Positions 33,874 through 42,430 of a DNA stretch of 64,000 nucleotides are shown here, one piece after another. The notes below the pieces were generated by a model. The model was not told the DNA's origin. It did not search any database and saw nothing but the letters and a program-made list of their open reading frames with translations. Location of the stretch: positions 1 through 64,000 of the forward strand of contig NZ_PYGA01000008.1 of NCBI RefSeq assembly GCF_003014485.1, read 5' to 3'. This DNA is from Murinocardiopsis flavida (GTDB taxonomy: Bacteria; Actinomycetota; Actinomycetes; Streptosporangiales; Streptosporangiaceae). The position numbers and the translations under genes are program-made. Within the stretch, counting starts at the first letter, position 1. Every line of letters begins with the position of its first letter.

Positions 33874-34308
33874 ATGGCCGTTCGGCCAATGCCCGGAGCC
33901 GTCAAGGCGCTGCGCGCCATGCTCTTCATCGTCGGCGTCATCGTGCTGCTCTCCGGCGGGATCACGCTGATGTCGGCCATGGGCACGCTGGATTCGGCGG
34001 CGGCGGACGTGCTCGCAGCCCAAGGCGCCGGCATGGCCTCTTCGGTGGTCCTCGGCATCGCCGGGCTCGCCTACGGGATCGCGTCGATCGTCTGCGGGGC
34101 GCTGGTCGGCAGGGCCACCACAGCCGTCGAGTGGGGCATCAGCATCGCCCTGTTCGGCTACGTCATCGTCAACGTGCTGATCTCGTTCCTGGACGGCGTC
34201 TCCATCCACGGTGTCGTCATCCTGCCGGTCGTCATCACCCTCCTCACGCGGACCACGAGCGCCAAGGAGTACTTCGCCCACGGGTCGCATTCCCGCGACG
34301 GCGCCTGA
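33874..34308 (+). CDS. Small polytopic membrane protein of unknown function
   Basis: The 144-aa product has four predicted membrane helices: AMLFIVGVIVLLSGGITLM, MASSVVLGIAGLAYGIASIV, WGISIALFGYVIVNVLISFL and GVVILPVVITLL. The N-terminus is short and basic and the C-terminus is polar. ggagg lies 6 nt before the ATG. I know no function for it. A TAGGTT at 33781 could be a -10 box, giving a leader of about 85 nt. Confidence 0.7.
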   Translation: MAVRPMPGAVKALRAMLFIVGVIVLLSGGITLMSAMGTLDSAAADVLAAQGAGMASSVVLGIAGLAYGIASIVCGALVGRATTAVEWGISIALFGYVIVNVLISFLDGVSIHGVVILPVVITLLTRTTSAKEYFAHGSHSRDGA

Positions 34309-34420
34309 CGCCCGGACCGCGGGAACCGGGCCCCGTGCGCGCGGGACCGGTCTCTGCGGCCGCCCGCGCCCTGTCGCACTGTTGTGCGACGATGGCCGAC
34401 CCAGGCTGGAGGAGGCGCCC

Positions 34421-36652
34421 GTGGCCGAGAATCGCCCGTTCACCCCTGCCGTTCTCGAAGCGGTCCTCGAACGCCTGACCTACGCCAACGAGGAGACCGG
34501 CTACACCGTCGCCAAGGTCGACCCCGGGCGCGGCGGCGACCTCGTCACCGTCGTGGGATCCCTGCTCGGCGCGCAGCCGGGCGAGTCGCTGCGGTTGGAG
34601 GGCCGCTGGGGCTCGCACCCCCAGTACGGCCGCCAGTTCCAGGTCGAGAACTACACCACGGTGCTGCCCGCCACCGTGCAGGGTATCCGCCGCTACCTCG
34701 GGTCGGGGCTGGTCAAGGGCATCGGGCCGCGGCTCGCCGAGCACATCGTCGGCCACTTCGGCGCCGACGCGCTCGACGTCATCGAGCAGACCCCGGAGCG
34801 GCTGATCGAGGTCCCCAAACTCGGCCCCAAGCGCACCCGGCTCATCGCCGAGGCGTGGGAGGAGCAGAAGGCCATCAAGGAGGTCATGGTCTTCCTCCAG
34901 GGCATCGAGGTGTCGACCTCGCTGGCGGTGCGCATCTACAAGAAGTACGGCGACTCCTCCATCGACGTCGTGCGCAGCACCCCCTACCGGCTGGCGACCG
35001 ACGTGTGGGGCATCGGCTTCAAGACCGCCGACACCATCGCGCAGGCCGTCGGCATCCCGCACGACAGCCCCCAGCGGGTCATGGCCGGCATCCAGTTCAC
35101 CCTCTCCGAGTCCACCTCCGACGGCCACTGCTACCTGCCCGAGGACCGCCTGATCGCCGATGCCGTGAAGATCCTGGGCGTCGACACCGGGCTGGTCATC
35201 GAGTGCCTGGCGCAGCTCGTCGCCGAGGAGGGGGTCGTCGCCGAGAAGGTCCCCGGCGACGACGGCGTGCCGGTCACGGCGGTCTACCTCGTCCCGTTCC
35301 AGCGCGCCGAGGTCGCCCTTGCGAACCAGATGCTGGCCCTGCTCGGCGCACCCGAGGACCGCATGGGCGCCTTCGCCGATGTCGACTGGGCCGCGGCCCT
35401 CGGCTGGTTGCGGGAGCGCACGGGCACCGATCTCGCCGAGGCGCAGGAGCAGGCCGTCAGGCTGGCGCTCACCCGCAAGGCCGGGGTGCTCACCGGCGGG
35501 CCGGGCTGCGGGAAGTCGTTCACCGTCGCGTCGATCATCACGCTCGCCGCGGCGAAGAAGGCGCGGATCGTCCTGGCGGCCCCGACCGGGCGCGCGGCCA
35601 AGCGGCTCACCGAGCTCACCGGGCACCCGGCGGCCACGGTGCACCGGCTCCTCGAACTCAAGCCCGGCGGCGACGCCTCCTACGACCGCGACCGCCCGCT
35701 CGACTGCGACCTCCTCGTGGTCGACGAGGCGTCGATGCTCGACCTCCTGCTCGCGAACAAGCTGCTCAAGGCGGTTCCGCCGGGCGCGCACGTGCTGCTG
35801 GTCGGCGACGTCGACCAGCTCCCCTCCGTGGGCGCCGGGCAGGTGCTGCGCGACCTCATCGACGGCACGGCCCGCGACGGCGCGTCCAGCGCCATCCCGT
35901 CGGTGCGGCTCACGCAGGTGTTCCGGCAGGCCCAGCAGTCGGGCGTGGTCGTCAACGCCCACCGGGTGAACAGCGGGGCGCCGCTGCTGCTGGACGGGAT
36001 GGACGACTTCTTCCTCTTCCCGTGCGACGACACCGACGCCACGGCGGAGCTGACCGTCGATGTGGTGGCGCGCCGGATCCCGCGCAGGTTCGGGCTCGAC
36101 CCCCGCCGCGACATCCAGGTCCTGGCCCCCATGCACCGGGGGCCCGCCGGCGCCGGCAACCTCAACACGCTGCTCCAGACCGCGCTGACCCCCGCCCGCG
36201 AGGGGCTGCCCGAGCGGCGCTTCGGCGGCCGCGTCTTCCGCGTGGGCGACAAGGTGACCCAGATCCGCAACAACTACGACAAGGGCGCCAACGGCGTGTT
36301 CAACGGCACGCTGGGCGCGGTCACCGGCATCGACCCCACCGAGCAGCGGCTGTCGGTGCGCACCGACGAGGACGAGGACATCGCCTACGACTTCGCCGAG
36401 CTCGACGAGCTCGCGCACGCCTACGCCATGACCGTGCACCGTTCGCAGGGCAGCGAGTACCCCGCCGTGGTCGTGCCGGTCACCACCAGCGCGTGGATGA
36501 TGCTGCAACGCAACCTGCTGTACACCGCCATCACGCGGGCGAAGCGGCTGGTGGTGCTGGTGGGCTCGCGCCGGGCCGTCGCCCAGGCGGTGCGCAACGC
36601 CAGCGCCGGGCGGCGGCACACGGCGCTGGCGCACCGGTTGGCGGCGCACTGA
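34421..36652 (+). CDS. recD2: RecD2-type ATP-dependent DNA helicase
   Basis: SF1B 5'-3' helicase acting in replication and repair without RecBC. The 743-aa length is typical for RecD2. The N-terminal OB and helix-hairpin-helix region contains GIRRYLGSGLVKGIGPRLAE and the second GIGFKTADTIA hairpin; the motor has Walker A GGPGCGKSFT (about residue 362), motif Ia LAAPTGRAAKRL, Walker B LLVVDEASMLD, motif III LVGDVDQLPSVG, and C-terminal YAMTVHRSQGSEYP and LLYTAITRAKR. GTG start after ggaggag. The stop lies in a 16-bp periodic duplication (gcactgagccgg twice). Confidence 0.95.
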   Translation: MAENRPFTPAVLEAVLERLTYANEETGYTVAKVDPGRGGDLVTVVGSLLGAQPGESLRLEGRWGSHPQYGRQFQVENYTTVLPATVQGIRRYLGSGLVKGIGPRLAEHIVGHFGADALDVIEQTPERLIEVPKLGPKRTRLIAEAWEEQKAIKEVMVFLQGIEVSTSLAVRIYKKYGDSSIDVVRSTPYRLATDVWGIGFKTADTIAQAVGIPHDSPQRVMAGIQFTLSESTSDGHCYLPEDRLIADAVKILGVDTGLVIECLAQLVAEEGVVAEKVPGDDGVPVTAVYLVPFQRAEVALANQMLALLGAPEDRMGAFADVDWAAALGWLRERTGTDLAEAQEQAVRLALTRKAGVLTGGPGCGKSFTVASIITLAAAKKARIVLAAPTGRAAKRLTELTGHPAATVHRLLELKPGGDASYDRDRPLDCDLLVVDEASMLDLLLANKLLKAVPPGAHVLLVGDVDQLPSVGAGQVLRDLIDGTARDGASSAIPSVRLTQVFRQAQQSGVVVNAHRVNSGAPLLLDGMDDFFLFPCDDTDATAELTVDVVARRIPRRFGLDPRRDIQVLAPMHRGPAGAGNLNTLLQTALTPAREGLPERRFGGRVFRVGDKVTQIRNNYDKGANGVFNGTLGAVTGIDPTEQRLSVRTDEDEDIAYDFAELDELAHAYAMTVHRSQGSEYPAVVVPVTTSAWMMLQRNLLYTAITRAKRLVVLVGSRRAVAQAVRNASAGRRHTALAHRLAAH

Positions 36653-36673
36653 GCCGGCGGTGCACTGAGCCGG
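36646..36673 (+). repeat. Direct repeat over the recD2 stop
   Basis: gcactgagccgg occurs at 36646-36657 and 36662-36673 (period 16). The first copy contains the recD2 TGA. Confidence 0.8.
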
Positions 36674-36747
36674 TGCGCCGCGGCGGCCGGCCGGTCTTTT
36701 TCGGTGTTTCCCAACGCCCGGCGGCGTCCGCGAACTACGCTTCCCAC

Positions 36748-36807
36748 ATGAATCTCGGATCGTGGCGCAATCCGCGCATCGCGACGGCCTACCACCGCGG
36801 ACGCTGA
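36748..36807 (+). CDS. Candidate 19-aa peptide ORF ending in a hairpin
   Basis: The frame encodes MNLGSWRNPRIATAYHRGR. TACGCT (36736-36741) lies 6 nt before the ATG, fitting the leaderless promoters seen elsewhere in the window; no -35 is clear. Its stop is inside the left arm of a 10-bp hairpin. It may be a leader peptide or a spurious frame. Confidence 0.3.
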   Translation: MNLGSWRNPRIATAYHRGR

Positions 36808-36838
36808 CGCTCTTACCACTCCCCCCGGAGAGCGTCAG
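36804..36838. terminator. Hairpin terminator, 10-bp perfect stem
   Basis: ctgacgctct (36804-36813) pairs exactly with agagcgtcag (36829-36838) across a 15-nt loop. It lies between recD2 and the convergent hypothetical gene. Confidence 0.7.
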
Positions 36839-36936
36839 CCCCCTCGGGCGTCGGTGCGAGCCGGCGCCCGAGGCATGTCCGGACCCGCGCGGGCCCCGAA
36901 TCGCCCCGCCCGTAATGGTGGTTTTCGGGTGACTTG

Positions 36937-37254
36937 TCAGGCCCTGCGGGAATTCCGGTGCAGGACTCCTTTGGCGCAGGTGATGGCGAGGCCCGCCGCC
37001 GCGGTTTCGAAGGAGACGTCGAGGCGCATGGTGCCGGGTTCGTGTTCGGTCGCGATGTCGGCCACCTGGGCCTCGGCCCACGGTTCGGGCACGTCGTCGA
37101 AGAAGCTGAAATCGGTGACGCCTTCGAGGACCAGTGTGTGGCTGACCTGGTCGCTCTCCCTGTCGGCGCGCAGGGTGACGATGACGCGGTGCCCCGGGGC
37201 GTCGAGCCAGACGCCGTCGAGCACCGCACCTCTGAGCGCTTGGAGTCCCGGCAT
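36937..37254 (-). CDS. Hypothetical protein, about 105 aa
   Basis: I do not recognise a family. The product looks like a small alpha/beta domain: VIVTLRADRESDQVSHTLVL and FSFFDDVPEPWAEAQVADI alternate strands with acidic loops, and TMRLDVSFETAAAGLAITC is amphipathic beta sequence. There is no signal or membrane segment. The pattern recalls small immunity-type proteins, but this is only an impression. ATG start; no clear Shine-Dalgarno sequence. It is divergent from the mutT-like gene. Confidence 0.55.
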   Translation of the reverse strand: MPGLQALRGAVLDGVWLDAPGHRVIVTLRADRESDQVSHTLVLEGVTDFSFFDDVPEPWAEAQVADIATEHEPGTMRLDVSFETAAAGLAITCAKGVLHRNSRRA

Positions 37255-37387
37255 GCGACCCGCCCCCTGTCCGCTGCCCTACCGGCGGGCGTCCCCTGCG
37301 GTCACCGTGCCCCGCCGCCCGGGTTCCACACCGCCGCCGACCGGTTCCGGTCGAGGGCAGCGGGGCGCGCCGGCACCGGCCGCGCAG

Positions 37388-37393
37388 TAGCGT
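37388..37393 (+). promoter_or_regulatory. -10 box TAGCGT of the NUDIX gene, leaderless type
   Basis: TAGCGT lies 8 nt before the GTG at 37402 and no ribosome site is present. Confidence 0.5.
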
Positions 37394-37401
37394 TGGGGCC
37401 T

Positions 37402-37812
37402 GTGACGGACACTGTGATCGTTGTCGCCGGCGCCATTGTGCGCGATGGTTCGCTCCTCGCCGCGCAGCGCGCCGAGCCGGCGCAGATGCGCGGACGGTGG
37501 GAGCTGCCGGGCGGCAAGGTCGACCCCGGCGAGACCGACGAAGCCGCCCTCGTCCGCGAGTGCCGCGAGGAGCTGGGCGCCGACGTCCGCCCGCTGGCGC
37601 GCATCGGCACCGAGGCCCCGTTCCCGCAGCGCGTCGGCGCGCCGCCGGCGGTGCTGCGGGTGTGGCTGTGCGAGGTGCTGGACGGCGAGCCGGCGGCGCT
37701 GGAGCACCTCGCGCTGCGCTGGCTCGGCCCCGAGGCGATCGACGGTCTCGACTGGCTGCCCGCCGACCGCCCGTTCCTCGGCGAGATCAGGCGGCACCTC
37801 AACGGCGGGTGA
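37402..37812 (+). CDS. NUDIX hydrolase, MutT-like 8-oxo-dGTP diphosphatase
   Basis: Sanitises oxidised nucleotides. The 136-aa product starts VIVVAGAIVRDGSLLAAQRA and carries an intact NUDIX box from GGKVDPGETDEAALVRECRE to EELGA (about residues 35-58), then VLRVWLCEVLDGEP and the closing EHLALRWLGPEAI pattern typical of MutT. The GTG start fits both length and the -10 box. Length and order are normal for MutT1-type proteins; the precise substrate cannot be read from sequence. Confidence 0.9.
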   Translation: MTDTVIVVAGAIVRDGSLLAAQRAEPAQMRGRWELPGGKVDPGETDEAALVRECREELGADVRPLARIGTEAPFPQRVGAPPAVLRVWLCEVLDGEPAALEHLALRWLGPEAIDGLDWLPADRPFLGEIRRHLNGG

Positions 37813-37850
37813 CCCCGTGCCGCGCGCGGCACCCGGCGGGCGGCCGGTCC

Positions 37851-38879
37851 CTAGGCGTCGCCCTTGGCGGCCTTGGCGAGTTCGGGTTCGAGGCGCTCCA
37901 TGGCCCACGGCAGGCTCAATGGGCTGGGGGAGGAGAACGCCATGGAGACCGCGGGGTCGTCGAAGGCGATGTAGCCGCCCTCGCGCACAGCGGGGATCTT
38001 CGCGAAGACCTTGTTGTCCTCCACGCGCTTCTTGTCCTGCGCCGTGGTGTACCACATGGGCATCACGTCGGCGTCGACCCTGTCGGCGTTCTCCAGGTCG
38101 ATGGTGCCGAAGAACGCGGTGTCGCTCGCGAGGTCGAGGTCGTCGATGACCTTCGCGGGCTTGAAGCCGAGCTGCGTCATGAGCTCGTAGCGGGCCTCGC
38201 CCGGGACGTAGAACGCCAGCTGGTCCTGCGGGGTGACCGACCCGACCGCGAAGGTCTTGTCCTTGAACTCGGGGTGGTCGTCGGCGATGGCGGCGGTCGC
38301 CGCCTCGGTGTCCTCGACGAGCTTCTCGCCCTCGGCCTCCTTGCCGAGCGCCTTGCCGATGAGCCGGGTCTGGTCCTGCCAGGCGGTCAGCCAGGGCTTG
38401 TCGGGGTAGGCGACGGTCGGCGCGATCTCGGTGAGGTCGTCGTACTCCTTCTTCTCCATGCCGGACTGCACGCCGAGGATGAGGTCGGGCGCGAGAGCGG
38501 CGATCTTCTCCAGCGGGATGCCGTCGTCGGTGGCGAGGAGCTCGGGCTGCTTCCCGCCGAGCTCCTCGATCTTGGCGGTGTTCCACGGCAGCCGGCCGTC
38601 CTCGCTGGCGAAGGTGGACTCGGAGATGCCGACCGGGACGACGCCGAGTTCGAGCAGGGTGCCCTCGTCGGACCAGCCGACGGTCACGACCCGTTTCGGC
38701 TTCTCGGTGATGGCGGTGGTGCCGTGGGCGTGCTCGATCTCGATGTCGGCGAAGTCGCCGCCGCCGGCGCCGTCGTCCGCGGCGGTGCCGCCGGTGCCGC
38801 AGCCCGACACGGCGAGCGCCGCTGCTGCGGTCGCCGCGAGGGCCCGCCAGGTGTGGGTGCGGCGTGCGGTGCGGGGCAT
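37851..38879 (-). CDS. Iron-siderophore ABC transporter substrate-binding lipoprotein
   Basis: The 342-aa product has a lipoprotein signal (LAATAAAALAVSGC, Cys about residue 27), then a two-lobed periplasmic-binding fold of the FepB/FecB class: KPKRVVTVGWSDEGTLLELG, LAPDLILGVQSGMEK, LTEIAPTVAYPDKPWLTAW and GGYIAFDDPAVSMAFSSPSP. It should capture ferric siderophore outside the cell for an ABC importer. ggagg precedes the ATG. An IdeR/DtxR-type box lies about 90-110 bp upstream. No permease or ATPase gene is next to it, so it is an orphan component that must share an importer encoded elsewhere. Confidence 0.9.
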   Translation of the reverse strand: MPRTARRTHTWRALAATAAAALAVSGCGTGGTAADDGAGGGDFADIEIEHAHGTTAITEKPKRVVTVGWSDEGTLLELGVVPVGISESTFASEDGRLPWNTAKIEELGGKQPELLATDDGIPLEKIAALAPDLILGVQSGMEKKEYDDLTEIAPTVAYPDKPWLTAWQDQTRLIGKALGKEAEGEKLVEDTEAATAAIADDHPEFKDKTFAVGSVTPQDQLAFYVPGEARYELMTQLGFKPAKVIDDLDLASDTAFFGTIDLENADRVDADVMPMWYTTAQDKKRVEDNKVFAKIPAVREGGYIAFDDPAVSMAFSSPSPLSLPWAMERLEPELAKAAKGDA

Positions 38880-38970
38880 CAGGGTCCTCCAGGTGGGTGC
38901 CTGCCGGTGGTGGCGGAGTGGCGGGCGCCGCGCCGGGCGGGCCGCCCGTACGCCGATATGCCCGCAATTG

Positions 38971-38989
38971 TGAGGCATGCCTACCCTAA
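38971..38989 (-). promoter_or_regulatory. Iron box (IdeR/DmdR type)
   Basis: The 19-mer tgaggcatgcctaccctaa matches the IdeR consensus TTAGGTTAGGCTAACCTAA at 13 positions and centres on the palindrome aggcatgcct. It lies upstream of the siderophore-binding protein gene and predicts iron repression. Confidence 0.7.
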
Positions 38990-39148
38990 TCAGCGAGGGC
39001 GGAACGCGCGACACCAGGGTGCGGCGAACGCCCCGCGTCGCGCCCCTCCGACCGGCCGGATCCGCGCGGAACGGGGAACACCCCATAAACTGGGTGTCCG
39101 ACCGCGGGAGTCGCGGTCCTTCCCAGCTGATGAGATCGAGACTTTCGC

Positions 39149-41035
39149 ATGCCCAGCGCCACGCCCGCCGAAGGCTCCGCACTCCGCAAGGACCTTCGCA
39201 ACGTCGCCATCGTGGCGCACGTCGACCACGGCAAGACCACCCTCGTCGACGCCATGCTCTGGCAGTCCGGCGTCTTCCGCGTCAACCAGGACGTCGACGA
39301 CCGCGTCATGGACTCCAACGACCTCGAACGCGAGAAGGGCATCACCATTCTCGCGAAGAACACCGCGGTCCACTACACGACGCCCGAGGGCGACGACGTC
39401 GTCATCAACATCATCGACACCCCGGGCCACGCCGACTTCGGCGGCGAGGTCGAGCGGGGCCTGTCGATGGTCGACGGAGTGGTGCTGCTGGTCGACGCCA
39501 GCGAGGGCCCGCTGCCGCAGACCCGGTTCGTCCTGCGCAAGGCGCTCGCGGCCAAGCTGCCGGTGATCCTGGTCATCAACAAGGTCGACCGCCCCGACAG
39601 CCGGATCGCCGAGGTCGTCGACGACACCTACGAGCTGTTCATGGACCTCGACGCCGACGAGTCGCAGATCGAGTTCCCGATCGTCTACAGCTGCGCGCGC
39701 GACGGCATGGCGTCGCGGGAGCGCCCCGCCAACGGCGAGATGCCCGACAACGGCGACCTCCAGCCCCTGTTCCGCACCATCCTCGACACCATCCCGGCGC
39801 CCGAGTACACCCCCGACCACCCCCTCCAGGCGCACGTGACCAACCTCGACGCGTCCCCGTTCCTGGGGCGCCTCGCGCTGTGCCGCGTCCACGAGGGCGA
39901 GATCCGCAAGGGCCAGCAGGTCGTCTGGCTCAAGGGCGACGGCACCCAGCAGCAGGTGAAGATCACCGAGCTGCTGATGACCGAGGCGCTGGAGCGCAAG
40001 CCCGCCGAGAAGGCCGGGCCGGGCGACATCATCGCCATCGCCGGCATCCCCGACATCATGATCGGCGAGACCCTCGCCGACCCGGAGGACCCCCGCCCGC
40101 TGCCGCTCATCACCGTCGACGAGCCGGCCATCTCCATGACCATCGGCACCAACACCTCGCCGCTGGTCGGCAAGGTCAAGGGCGCCAAGGTCACGGCGCG
40201 GCTGGTGAAGGACCGCCTCGACCGCGAGCTCGTCGGCAACGTCTCCCTGCGGGTGCTCCCCACCGAGCGCCCCGACACCTGGGAGGTGCAGGGCCGCGGC
40301 GAGCTGGCGCTCGCGATCCTGGTCGAGCAGATGCGCCGCGAGGGCTACGAGCTCACCGTCGGCAAGCCGCAGGTGGTCACCAAGCAGGTCGACGGGAAGC
40401 TGCACGAGCCCACCGAGCGCCTCACCGTCGACGCCCCCGAGGAGTACCTGGGCGCCATCACCCAGCTCCTCAGCGTCCGCAAGGGCCGCATGGAGCAGAT
40501 GACCAACCACGGCACCGGCTGGGTCCGCATGGACTGGCTGGTGCCCTCGCGCGGCCTCATCGGCTTCCGCACCGAGTTCCTCACCGAGACCCGCGGCACC
40601 GGCATCGCGCACCACGTGTTCGAGGGCTTCGAGCCCTGGTTCGGCGAGCTGCGCACCCGCCCCAACGGCTCCCTGGTGGCCGACCGGGCCGGCGCGGCCG
40701 TCGCGTTCGCGATGTTCAACCTGCAAGAGCGCGGCACGCTGTTCGTCGAGCCCACGACCGAGGTGTACGAGGGCATGATCGTCGGCGAGAACTCCCGCTC
40801 CGACGACATGGACGTCAACATCACCAAGGAGAAGAAGCTCACCAACATGCGCTCCTCGACCGGCGACGAGCTGGTGCGGCTGGTCCCGCCGCGCAAGCTG
40901 TCGCTGGAGCAGGCGCTGGAGTTCTGCCGCGAGGACGAGTGCGTCGAGGTCACCCCCGAGGCCGTGCGCATCCGCAAGGTCATCCTGGACCAGAAGGACC
41001 GCGGGCGGCTCACCGCGCAGAAGAAGCGCGGCTGA
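39149..41035 (+). CDS. typA: Ribosome-binding GTPase TypA/BipA
   Basis: Translational GTPase linked to ribosome assembly and stress. The 628-aa product has G1 [12 protein letters not shown], switch [27 protein letters not shown], domain II ([20 protein letters not shown]), and the TypA-specific C-terminal region with [19 protein letters not shown] and [24 protein letters not shown] start; a TAAACT near 39086 inside the inverted repeat acaccc/gggtgt is a possible -10 box with a leader of about 55 nt. It ends in a strong hairpin. Confidence 0.96.
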   Translation: MPSATPAEGSALRKDLRNVAIVAHVDHGKTTLVDAMLWQSGVFRVNQDVDDRVMDSNDLEREKGITILAKNTAVHYTTPEGDDVVINIIDTPGHADFGGEVERGLSMVDGVVLLVDASEGPLPQTRFVLRKALAAKLPVILVINKVDRPDSRIAEVVDDTYELFMDLDADESQIEFPIVYSCARDGMASRERPANGEMPDNGDLQPLFRTILDTIPAPEYTPDHPLQAHVTNLDASPFLGRLALCRVHEGEIRKGQQVVWLKGDGTQQQVKITELLMTEALERKPAEKAGPGDIIAIAGIPDIMIGETLADPEDPRPLPLITVDEPAISMTIGTNTSPLVGKVKGAKVTARLVKDRLDRELVGNVSLRVLPTERPDTWEVQGRGELALAILVEQMRREGYELTVGKPQVVTKQVDGKLHEPTERLTVDAPEEYLGAITQLLSVRKGRMEQMTNHGTGWVRMDWLVPSRGLIGFRTEFLTETRGTGIAHHVFEGFEPWFGELRTRPNGSLVADRAGAAVAFAMFNLQERGTLFVEPTTEVYEGMIVGENSRSDDMDVNITKEKKLTNMRSSTGDELVRLVPPRKLSLEQALEFCREDECVEVTPEAVRIRKVILDQKDRGRLTAQKKRG

Positions 41036-41059
41036 CCCCGGCCCGCCCGGGCGCGCCCA

Positions 41060-41087
41060 CCGGTACCGCGCCCCGGCGCGGTACCGG
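41060..41087 (+). terminator. Hairpin terminator after typA, 11-bp perfect stem
   Basis: ccggtaccgcg (41060-41070) and cgcggtaccgg (41077-41087) enclose the loop ccccgg; caaaagg follows. Confidence 0.8.
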
Positions 41088-41240
41088 CAAAAGGTTTACC
41101 GCGCGTCCGGGTCAGGCCATCATCGGGGGGAAACCGCGCATTCCGTGGCGGTGCGGCGCCCGCCGAACCTAGCCTGAGGGTCCAGCCGGCCGTGATCGCG
41201 CGGCCACCGGACCGGGAACAGGTCGGGAGACGAAGCAGCC

Positions 41241-42407
41241 ATGGCGCAGCCGCACGCGGTGGTGGTCGGCGCGGGTATCGGCGGCCTGGCCGCAGCCCTC
41301 GCGCTGCGCCTCAAGGGCTGGTCGGTCGCCGTCTACGAGCGCGCCCCCGTTGTGGAGCCCGGCGCCACCGGGCTGGTCCTCTCCGCCAACGCGCTGCGCG
41401 CCCTCGACGCCCTCGGGGTGGGTGCGCAGGTCCGCGCGCTCGGCGTGCGCGTGGGCGGCACCGGGGTGCGCCGCCAGGACGGCCGGTGGATCATGCACGG
41501 CCCGCGCGTCCACCCCGGCGACCCCGACGCGGTGGTCCTGGCGTCCTCCGTGTTGGTCGAGGCGCTGCTCGCCGCCATCGGCGGTGGCCCCGAGACCCTG
41601 CACACCGGCACGGCCATCACCAGCGTCGACCCCGGCGACACCCGGCGTCCGGCCCGCGTGGCCACCGACACCGGCGACCTCGGCGCGGAGCTCGTCGTGG
41701 TCGCCGACGGCGTCCGCTCGCCGCTGCGCGCGGAACTGTTCCTGGAGCACCCCGGTGCGGTCTACGCGGGGTTCACCTCGTGGCGGGCCGTCGTCGAGCC
41801 GCGGCCGGTCGACTTCGGCGAGAGCTGGGGCCGGGGCGGCGTCGTCGGCGTCCTCCCGTTCCCCGGGGGCAGGCTGTACTGCTACGCCACCGCGAACCTC
41901 CCGGCGGGGCAGCGGGCCGGCGACGAGCGGGCCGAGATCGTCGCGCGGCTCGCCGACTGGCACGCGCCCATCCCCGACCTGTTCACCGGGGCGGCCCCCG
42001 AGGCGGTCGTGCGCACCGACATCTGGCACGTCGACACCCCGCTGCCCGCCTACCACAAGGGCAGGGTCGCGGTGCTCGGCGACGCCGCGCACTCCATGAC
42101 CCCCCACCTGGGCCTCGGCGCCGGGTTGGCCCTGGAGGACGCCGTGGTCCTCGCGCACCACATCGACGGGTCGACCGCCTACGTGCCGACCGCCCTCCAG
42201 TCCTACAGCGAGGCCCGGCTCCCGCGGACCACGGCGCTGGTACAACGGTCGGCGCAGCTCGCCGAGGCGGTGCAGAGCGAGTCGCCGTTCCTGACCCGGC
42301 TGCGCGACACCGCCATGACCGCCGTGGGGCTCATGGCGCCCCGCGTCCTCACGCGGTACATGCACTCCGACGGCGAATGGCACCCGCCGGGCGGGCCCCC
42401 GCTCTGA
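41241..42407 (+). CDS. FAD-dependent monooxygenase (PHBH-like, group A)
   Basis: Flavoprotein hydroxylase using NAD(P)H. The 388-aa product has the FAD Rossmann motif VVVGAGIGGLAAALALRLKG (residues 7-26), the DG motif LVVVADGVRSPLR (about 154-166) and the second FAD motif GRVAVLGDAAHSMTPHLGLG (about 275-294), followed by GLALEDAVVLAH. These are the three markers of the UbiH/PHBH family. The substrate is not predictable; such genes often belong to aromatic degradation or secondary metabolism, but here the gene stands alone. The ATG follows gggagacgaag. Confidence 0.9.
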   Translation: MAQPHAVVVGAGIGGLAAALALRLKGWSVAVYERAPVVEPGATGLVLSANALRALDALGVGAQVRALGVRVGGTGVRRQDGRWIMHGPRVHPGDPDAVVLASSVLVEALLAAIGGGPETLHTGTAITSVDPGDTRRPARVATDTGDLGAELVVVADGVRSPLRAELFLEHPGAVYAGFTSWRAVVEPRPVDFGESWGRGGVVGVLPFPGGRLYCYATANLPAGQRAGDERAEIVARLADWHAPIPDLFTGAAPEAVVRTDIWHVDTPLPAYHKGRVAVLGDAAHSMTPHLGLGAGLALEDAVVLAHHIDGSTAYVPTALQSYSEARLPRTTALVQRSAQLAEAVQSESPFLTRLRDTAMTAVGLMAPRVLTRYMHSDGEWHPPGGPPL

Positions 42408-42430
42408 GGCGGCGGCCCGCCCGGCGCTGC

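Noticed and set aside
36748-36807. Amino-acid-biosynthesis attenuator peptide
   Set aside because: The peptide has no run of a single amino acid and no biosynthetic gene follows on that strand.
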